Assembly: GCA_035286785.1 (NCBI GenBank)
Contig: DATECS010000323.1
Location: 1 to 6,916, forward strand
DNA length: 6,916 nt
Direction: 5' to 3'
Origin: UBA11386 sp035286785
GTDB taxonomy: Bacteria > Planctomycetota > Planctomycetia > Pirellulales > Thermoguttaceae
Under the pieces are notes generated by a model. It was given only the letters and a program-made list of their open reading frames with translations, ran no database searches and was not told the DNA's origin. Shown in pieces: positions 1 to 5,104 of this stretch. Made by a program: the position numbers and the translations under genes. How positions within the stretch are numbered: the first letter of the stretch is position 1; every line of letters begins with the position of its first letter.

Positions 1-1
1 A

Positions 2-2083
2 AAATACCTCGGCATGGGGGCCTATGGCGAGGTCTGGGTCGCCGTCGAGCGAAACACGGGCCGCCGGGTGGCCATCAAGTTCTACACGCATCGCGGAGGG
101 CTCGACTGGTCGCTGCTATCGCGCGAGGTCGAGAAACTCGCGTTCCTTTTTGCCGACCGCTATGTGGTCCAGTTGCTCGGCGTCGGCTGGGACGCCGAGC
201 CACCTTACTACATCATGGAGTATCTCGAACGGGGCTCGCTCGCCGCGCGGCTCGACCAGGGGCCGCTGCCGGTTGCCGAGGCGGTGGATCTGTTTCGCCA
301 TCTGGCCATTGGGCTGGTCCACGCCCATGGGAAGGGCGTTTTGCACTGCGACCTGAAGCCGGCCAACATTCTTTTGGACCAGGACGGATTGCCGCGGTTG
401 GCCGATTTTGGACAGTCGCGGCTCTCTCACGACCAGACGCCCGCCTTGGGAACGCTTTTTTACATGGCCCCCGAGCAGGCCCATCTGACCGAAGCGCCAA
501 ACGCCCGTTGGGACGTTTACGCGTTGGGCGCGGTGCTTTATTGCATGTTGACGGGCCGTCCGCCCCATTGGTCCGAGGAAGCGGTCCGCGAGCTGGAGGC
601 GACCGACGACCTGAAGAAACGTCTGGGCCTCTATCGCCGCATGATCCGCAAATCGCCGCCGTTGGTGGTTCATCGGAAGATTCGCGGCGTGGACCGCCAG
701 TTGGCCGAGATTCTCTCCCGGTGCCTCGCGCCCTCGCCGGAGGAGCGCTACCCCAACGTCCAGGCCGTGCTCGGCGCCTTGGACGCGCGGGACAAACGCC
801 GCTCGCGCCGGCCGGTCATGTTGCTTGGGGCTATTGGTCCCGTGTTGTTGCTGCTGCTGGTGGCGTGGTTCGCGTGGCAGGGTATCGGGCTGGCGGTTGC
901 CGATACGGATCGGGTCTTGACCGCAAGAGCGATCAAAACCAACGAGTTTTTGGCCGACAATCTGGCCCGGCTGGCGGGCTACGAATTGGATCGACGGCTC
1001 CAACGGGTGGAAATCCTGGCCAACTCGAAACCGCTGCGCGAGGCGATGGCCAAGGCCGTCGGACCCGGCTCGGCGTTGGTCCCGACGCTCGAACGGCTCA
1101 GCGATCCGAAGCTGCCGGCGGCGGAACGTGAAAGGTTGGCCCGGGAGTTTCGGGAAAAGAACGTCCAACGGGCCGAACTCCAAAAAGTATTCGCCGAACG
1201 GGTTCGTCGCTATCCGCTGCCGGGCACGGTCGGCTATTTCTTGAACGATGCCCGCGGCGTGCAAATCGCCCGGGAACCGGAGGACGCAATCATCGGGCAG
1301 AATTTCGCCTGGCGGACCTATTTCAACGGCCGGGTGGACGACATGCGCGAGTCGGAACGGCCCGGCCCGGACGAGCACCTCACGAAGCCGCGGATCTCGG
1401 CCGTCTATCGAAGCAAGGCGATCCATCGGTGGATGGCGTCGATCGCCGCGCCGGTTTACGACCTCTCGCCGGAGAAAAAATTCCTGGGCGTCGTGGCCGT
1501 GATGGTGCCCGTGGGCGAGTTCGTCCAGTTCGCCGGGCAGAATGAAAGCCAGTTCGCCGCGCTGATCGACTGGCGCAAGGGGCGGAACCACGGGCTGGTT
1601 CTGCAGCATCCGAAACTGGACAAAGTGGTCGAGCGCTCAGGTATGCCGGAAGGGGAGTCGCCCGTGTTCGTGGTGAAGAATTTGAACGTCGCGTCAGGCG
1701 GCTCGGGCCAATTGGTCGACTATTTCGACCCTGTGACGGATAAGCCGGGCTCGCGCAAGCGGTGGCTGGCCCAGATGACGCCCGTGCCGCTCGGAGGCGA
1801 GAAGGCGCGGCCGGATGATTGCCTGATGATCGTGGTTCAAGAGAATCATCGAGGCTCGATCGGCCGGACGCTCGACGGGTTGAAACGAAGGCTCGTGGGG
1901 TTCGCCGTCTTGGGACTGGCGATGATCGTCGTGGTGATGATCGGCCTGTGGACGCTGGCGATTCGAATGTTCCGCGAAGAAACGGGAAGCCAGGTGACGC
2001 CGGCAGGCGAGCGTTCGCCGACCGGATTGCCTTCCGGCTCCGCCACGCCATCTTCCGCATCCGGCGACTCCACAAAGCAGTGA
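2..2083 (+). CDS. Membrane Ser/Thr protein kinase with outer Cache-like sensor (5' partial)
   Basis: Transmembrane receptor-type Ser/Thr kinase. The reading frame is open to the left edge, and the first Met (base 14) lies inside the glycine-rich loop (codons 2-34 read KYLGMGAYGEV), so the true start is upstream. Counting that Met as 1, visible kinase elements are the ATP-binding lysine K22 (VAIK), the helix-C glutamate E38, the catalytic loop HCDLKPAN (D113, K115, N118), DFG at 131-133 and APE at 152-154. All catalytic residues are present; Cys replaces Arg in HRD, making it a non-RD kinase. The domain ends near 260. A basic RRSRR stretch precedes a membrane helix at about 269-291. Residues about 293-620 resemble a dCache sensor (helical start, then YFLNDARG near 408-415 and a later LGVVAVMVPVGEF strand). 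A second helix lies at about 628-650, then roughly 40 cytoplasmic residues rich in Ser, Thr, Pro and Gly. The ligand is unknown. The FHA-cyclase gene follows on the same strand and is a plausible partner. Confidence 0.93.
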   Translation, partial: KYLGMGAYGEVWVAVERNTGRRVAIKFYTHRGGLDWSLLSREVEKLAFLFADRYVVQLLGVGWDAEPPYYIMEYLERGSLAARLDQGPLPVAEAVDLFRHLAIGLVHAHGKGVLHCDLKPANILLDQDGLPRLADFGQSRLSHDQTPALGTLFYMAPEQAHLTEAPNARWDVYALGAVLYCMLTGRPPHWSEEAVRELEATDDLKKRLGLYRRMIRKSPPLVVHRKIRGVDRQLAEILSRCLAPSPEERYPNVQAVLGALDARDKRRSRRPVMLLGAIGPVLLLLLVAWFAWQGIGLAVADTDRVLTARAIKTNEFLADNLARLAGYELDRRLQRVEILANSKPLREAMAKAVGPGSALVPTLERLSDPKLPAAERERLAREFREKNVQRAELQKVFAERVRRYPLPGTVGYFLNDARGVQIAREPEDAIIGQNFAWRTYFNGRVDDMRESERPGPDEHLTKPRISAVYRSKAIHRWMASIAAPVYDLSPEKKFLGVVAVMVPVGEFVQFAGQNESQFAALIDWRKGRNHGLVLQHPKLDKVVERSGMPEGESPVFVVKNLNVASGGSGQLVDYFDPVTDKPGSRKRWLAQMTPVPLGGEKARPDDCLMIVVQENHRGSIGRTLDGLKRRLVGFAVLGLAMIVVVMIGLWTLAIRMFREETGSQVTPAGERSPTGLPSGSATPSSASGDSTKQ

Positions 2084-2096
2084 GACTATTTTTTAG

Positions 2097-2248
2097 GGAA
2101 CCACAGATGGACACAGATGTAGGTCAGGCTGTGCCTGACAGCATGAGTATGAGTTGATGTCTTTTGTGTCAGGCACAGCCTGACCTACATCGACATCTAC
2201 ATCAATGTCAAATCTTATCTGTGTTTATCTGTGTCCATCTGTGGTTCC
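2097..2248. repeat. Palindromic repeat family A, copy 1, interrupted by family B
   Basis: The outer arms 2097-2118 and 2227-2248 are exact reverse complements over 22 bases (core ACCACAGATGGACACAGAT). The right side extends inward to 2216. Bases 2216-2249 are identical to 5065-5098 of copy 2, 34 bases in all. The left arm stops after the second ACACAGAT unit, just where family B begins, so the third unit seen in copy 2 is missing on this side. The element starts 13 bases after the kinase stop and ends 23 bases before the cyclase start, so any transcript through the gap would carry it as a large hairpin. There is no T-run after the stem. From memory, repeats with this wording are common in environmental bacterial genomes; I have not searched. 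Confidence 0.93.
2116..2191. repeat. Inverted repeat family B nested in family A
   Basis: Arms 2116-2140 and 2167-2191 are perfect reverse complements over 25 bases, with a 26-base spacer. Each arm is itself a small hairpin: GTCAGGC-TGT-GCCTGAC at 2123-2139 and GTCAGGC-ACA-GCCTGAC at 2168-2184. The element can therefore fold as one long stem or as two 7-bp hairpins, an architecture reminiscent of paired REP-type repeats. Its sequence is unrelated to family A, which surrounds it. Bases 2192-2215, between B and the right arm of A, hold only a short GACAT/ATGTC inverted pair (2192-2196 and 2205-2209). No transposase gene lies in the window. Confidence 0.9.
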
Positions 2249-2271
2249 ATCCTTGAAGATCGACTGATTCC

Positions 2272-4095
2272 ATGCCGGATTTGATTGCACAAGGGGAAGA
2301 GTCGCAAGAGCGGTGGCGCCGGGCGTTGCCCGAGGGCGAGACGATCGTGCTCGGACGCGCGGCGGGCGTTTGGGCCACGCCGTGGGACACGCACGTTTCG
2401 CGCCGCCACGCCGAGATGACGCTGCGCGGCGACCGGCTCGACGTGAAGCGAATGCCCTCGGCACGTAATCCGATCTTTTTCCAGGGCAAGGAGGTTGATC
2501 AGTTCACGGTGCGGCCGGGCGGGCATTTTGTCATCGGCGGCACGACGTTTACGCTGGTCGATCAACACGTGGCGGTGACGTCGGACGATCCGCAGTTGCT
2601 CCGTCAGCAGACCTATAGCGCGAATTACCTCAAACAACTTCCTTTCCGCAATCCGGATCGACGGATCGAGGCGCTCAGCCGGCTGCCACGGATCATCTCG
2701 GGCGCGGCGGGCGAAGGCGAGTTGTGCGTCCGGCTGGTGAGCGTCCTGTTGGCCGGCGTGCCGCGGGCGCAGGCGGTCGCCGTGGTGGCCGTCGCGGAGC
2801 CGGTCGGCGAGTCGGACGAGCGGCGGCCGGCGGTCGAGGTGCTCCATTGGGACCAGCGACTGTCGAACAGCGGCGATTTTCAGCCCAGCCAGCGATTGAT
2901 CGTCGAGTCGCTGCGCCAGGGGCAAAGCGTGCTGCATGTGTGGACCGGCGGTGCTGCCGGCAGTGTGTCCAATAATTCCGCTTCCTTCACCGCCAGCGGG
3001 AACATCGACTGGGCCTTCTGCGTGCCCGTGGTCGAGTCGTCGAAGAGCGCCGCGTCGGGCGCCGCCTGGGCCATTTACGTCGGCGGACGGTTCGACGTCG
3101 AGCTATTGCCGGGCTCGGGACCGTCGGATCCAGATGACATCCGCGAGGACATGAAGTTTACCGAACTGGTGGCCTCCACCTTGAGTTCACTGCGTCAAAT
3201 GCGGCGGCTCGAACGGCAGCACGCCAACCTGGGCCAGTTCTTCTCGCCCGTGGTGATCGACACGCTCGCCGGCGAAGATCCCGAGGTGGTTCTCGCCCCG
3301 CGCGAGTGCCGGGTGTCGGTGCTGTTCTGCGACCTGCGCGGGTTTTCGCGTCACACGGAGCGGCACGCCGAGAACCTCATGGGCGTGTTGGAACGGGTGA
3401 GCCAGGCGCTTGGTGTGATGACGCGGCGGATTCTCGACCAGGGCGGCGTAGTCGGCGACTTCCAGGGCGACGCGGCGATGGGCTTTTGGGGATGGCCCTT
3501 GGCCCGGGAAGACGACGTCGCGCGGACGTGCCGCGCGGCGCTGGCCATTCGCGGCCAGTTCGAGTCGGCCGCCCAGCAGGCCGACAGCCCCTTGGCCGGA
3601 TTCCACGCGGGAATCGGCATCGCCACCGGCACGGCCGTGGCAGGCAAGATCGGCACGGTGGACCAAGTGAAAGTGACCGTCTTCGGCCCAGTGGTCAATC
3701 TCGCGTCGCGGTTGGAGGGAATGACTAAAATTCTTCGGGCGTCAATCCTGCTGGACGAGGACACGGCCCGGGCCGTGCGCGAGCGGGTGCCGGCCGAAGT
3801 GGCCCGGGTGCGGCGGCTGGCGGTGGTTCTGCCCTATGGGCTGGACACGCCGATGGAGGTGAGCGAACTTCTGCCGCCGGCGGCCGAATGTCCGCAACTG
3901 ACCGATGAGCATCTGGCGTTGTACGAGTCGGCGCTCGACGCCTTCCTGGCCCGTCGCTGGTCGGAGGCGCTGCAACTGCTTCACCACGTGCCGACGGACG
4001 ATCTGGTGACCGATTTCTTGACGGTCTACATCGCCAAGCACAACCGCGTGGCGCCGCGAGATTTCGACGGGGTGATCGCGCTGGAGACGAAGTGA
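2272..4095 (+). CDS. FHA - GAF-like - class III adenylate/guanylate cyclase protein
   Basis: A predicted soluble signalling protein of 607 residues that would make a cyclic nucleotide. An FHA domain at about 20-105 keeps the phosphothreonine-binding set G28-R29, S43 and H46 (HVSRRHAEM), with N66 a candidate for the conserved Asn. Residues about 130-310 look like a divergent GAF domain. A helical linker (about 308-330) leads to a class III cyclase domain at about 345-520. Metal-binding aspartates are D354 (FCDLRGFS) and D400 (FQGDAAM). N476 and R480 (VVNLASR) match the transition-state Asn/Arg. T469 occupies the second base-specifying position, as in many bacterial class IIIb enzymes. The usual substrate-specifying Lys before FxGD is Asp (D396). 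The tail (about 540-607) is helical, TPR-like, and ends DFDGVIALETK. The ATG at 2272 fits the FHA start, but the ribosome site is poor (GAAG, 13 bases upstream). ATP versus GTP use cannot be told. Confidence 0.93.
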   Translation: MPDLIAQGEESQERWRRALPEGETIVLGRAAGVWATPWDTHVSRRHAEMTLRGDRLDVKRMPSARNPIFFQGKEVDQFTVRPGGHFVIGGTTFTLVDQHVAVTSDDPQLLRQQTYSANYLKQLPFRNPDRRIEALSRLPRIISGAAGEGELCVRLVSVLLAGVPRAQAVAVVAVAEPVGESDERRPAVEVLHWDQRLSNSGDFQPSQRLIVESLRQGQSVLHVWTGGAAGSVSNNSASFTASGNIDWAFCVPVVESSKSAASGAAWAIYVGGRFDVELLPGSGPSDPDDIREDMKFTELVASTLSSLRQMRRLERQHANLGQFFSPVVIDTLAGEDPEVVLAPRECRVSVLFCDLRGFSRHTERHAENLMGVLERVSQALGVMTRRILDQGGVVGDFQGDAAMGFWGWPLAREDDVARTCRAALAIRGQFESAAQQADSPLAGFHAGIGIATGTAVAGKIGTVDQVKVTVFGPVVNLASRLEGMTKILRASILLDEDTARAVRERVPAEVARVRRLAVVLPYGLDTPMEVSELLPPAAECPQLTDEHLALYESALDAFLARRWSEALQLLHHVPTDDLVTDFLTVYIAKHNRVAPRDFDGVIALETK

Positions 4096-4125
4096 GGGGC
4101 TGGGTACGAGAACAAGCAGAGACTT

Positions 4126-4197
4126 GGTGGGGCGACGGCCGTTCCTTGAATCGTGTGGCAGATTCAACATTTTCCGGGGAACGGCCGTCGCCCCACC
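4126..4197. repeat. Palindrome family D between convergent genes, possible bidirectional terminator
   Basis: Arms 4126-4145 and 4178-4197 are perfect 20-base reverse complements (GGTGGGGCGACGGCCGTTCC and its partner). A second stem sits directly inside, TTGAATC at 4146-4152 with GATTCAA at 4161-4167, around an 8-base loop. The two stems stack on the left side, with a 10-base bulge (4168-4177) on the right. The structure separates the converging ends of the cyclase gene (stop at 4093-4095) and trpC, so a role in ending transcription from both sides is reasonable. There is no T-tract on either side, so it is not a textbook intrinsic terminator. The right arm ends one base before the trpC stop codon. 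Bases 4096-4125 show nothing recognisable. Confidence 0.9.
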
Positions 4198-4983
4198 CTA
4201 CAATCTCCCCAACAGACGCTCGACCGCCGCGCCGAAGTCGGGTTCTCGCATCAGACTCTCACCTACCAACATCGCATCGATACCGGCGTCTTGGAGACGC
4301 AAGACGTCGCCGCGTGCGCGGATGCCGCTTTCGGCAACGACCAGCCGATCGGCGAGAATCTGACGGCGAAGGCGAATCACGTGGTCGAGGTCCACTTTGA
4401 AGGTCCGTAGGTCGCGGTTGTTCACGCCGATTAACCGCGCGCCGACGCGGAGAACCCGAGGCAAATTGGCCGGCTCGTAGAGTTCGACCAGCGGGGTCAT
4501 GCCCAGTTCAATCACCAGATCGTGAAGCAGTCGCAACAAGCCGTCGTCGAGACACTCGGCAATCAGCAGAACCGCGTCGGCCCCGGCCACTCGGGCCTCG
4601 ACGACCTGATAGGGGTCGAGAATGAAGTCTTTTCGCAAGACGGGCAGGCTGACGGCCGCGCGAATCTGCCGCAGGTAGTCCAAGCGGCCTTGGAAGTACG
4701 TCTCGTCGGTCAGCACGCTGAGGCAACTCGCGCCGTGTTGTTCATAAATGCGGGCAATTTCGACTGGATCGAAATCCTCGCGGATCACGCCGGCCGAAGG
4801 GCTGGCCTTCTTCACCTCGGCGATCAGGCGGATGGGCGGCCCGGCGGCCAGAGCGGCGAAGAAATCGCGCGCCGGCGGAGCGTCTGCCAACCGCTCGCGC
4901 AGCGCGGCTTCCGGCACGAGCGACTTGGCCCGGTCGATCTCGGCCCGCTTCGTGGCGACGATCTTATCGAGAATAGTCGGCAT
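4198..4983 (-). CDS. trpC: Indole-3-glycerol phosphate synthase
   Basis: Cytoplasmic enzyme of tryptophan synthesis that closes the indole ring, converting carboxyphenylamino-deoxyribulose phosphate to indole-3-glycerol phosphate with loss of CO2 and water. The 261 residues match the single-domain enzyme; there is no fused PRAI domain. The (beta/alpha)8 barrel signatures are all present: IAEVKKASPS (E55, K57, S61), LRKDFILDPYQV (K118), VELYEP (E167), GVNNRDL (N188) and AESGI (E218, S219). These correspond to the catalytic and phosphate-binding residues known from the archaeal enzyme (E51, K53, K110, E159, N180, S211). The start MPTILDKIVATK is typical for the family. No good Shine-Dalgarno sequence precedes the ATG: the leader is repeat sequence ending GTGGTGAATTGAG. 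No other trp gene is visible. The gene follows purH on the same strand across a 121-base gap, so read-through from purH is possible. Confidence 0.96.
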   Translation of the reverse strand: MPTILDKIVATKRAEIDRAKSLVPEAALRERLADAPPARDFFAALAAGPPIRLIAEVKKASPSAGVIREDFDPVEIARIYEQHGASCLSVLTDETYFQGRLDYLRQIRAAVSLPVLRKDFILDPYQVVEARVAGADAVLLIAECLDDGLLRLLHDLVIELGMTPLVELYEPANLPRVLRVGARLIGVNNRDLRTFKVDLDHVIRLRRQILADRLVVAESGIRARGDVLRLQDAGIDAMLVGESLMREPDFGAAVERLLGRL

Positions 4984-4991
4984 CTCAATTC

Positions 4992-5009
4992 ACCACGGAG
5001 GACACGGAG
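4992..5009. repeat. Short tandem repeat family C in the trpC leader
   Basis: Two related units, CCACGGAG (4993-5000) and ACACGGAG (5002-5009), spaced 9 bases apart, lie 8 bases upstream of the trpC start (trpC is on the opposite strand). The pattern parallels the family A units CCACAGAT and ACACAGAT, with GGAG in place of AGAT. From memory, CACGGAGGACACGGAG-type repeats occur in many of the same genomes as family A. Only one orientation is present here, so it is a partial or single-arm element. Confidence 0.65.
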
Positions 5010-5020
5010 ACGATTAATGA

Positions 5021-5095
5021 AACCACAGATGGACACAGATAAACACAGATAAGGATCAAAAATCTATCTGTGTTTATCTGTGTCCATCTGTGGTT
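5021..5095. repeat. Palindromic repeat family A, copy 2 (uninterrupted)
   Basis: Arms 5021-5051 and 5065-5095 are perfect reverse complements over 31 bases with a 13-base spacer. Each arm is built of three units spaced exactly 10 bases apart: CCACAGAT at 5023, ACACAGAT at 5033 and ACACAGAT at 5043, mirrored in the other arm. The right arm and its flank (5065-5098) are identical to 2216-2249. The element occupies most of the purH-trpC gap, with its shared sequence ending 6 bases from the purH stop codon. The spacer contains a short A-run (5058-5062), but nothing downstream of either stem resembles a terminator U-tract. Confidence 0.94.
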
Positions 5096-5104
5096 CCAAG
5101 AAGA

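Noticed and set aside
116..1609. Very long open frame (497 codons) on the minus strand inside the kinase gene
   Set aside because: It is antisense to clear kinase and Cache coding sequence. Its product is rich in His, Arg, Gln and Pro without domains, as expected for the shadow of a GC-rich gene.
1819..2157. Plus-strand frame crossing the end of the kinase gene into the palindrome
   Set aside because: It overlaps the kinase in another frame and its end is translated repeat sequence; it has no ribosome site and no domain.
2097..2248. Classical intrinsic terminator
   Set aside because: The stems are long, and there is no T-run after the hairpin on either strand. Termination is possible but not of the standard form.
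2215..2937. 240-codon minus-strand frame running from the cyclase gene into the repeat
   Set aside because: It is antisense to the FHA and GAF-like coding region and ends in translated family A repeat (MDTDKHR), a familiar kind of spurious ORF.
4522..5052. Plus-strand 176-codon frame opposite trpC
   Set aside because: It is antisense to a complete trpC with all catalytic residues, and it ends in translated repeat sequence.
5021..5098. CRISPR array or integron attC site
   Set aside because: There are only two dispersed palindrome copies 3 kb apart, with no regular spacers, Cas genes or integrase. The 10-base internal units are far too short for CRISPR repeats.
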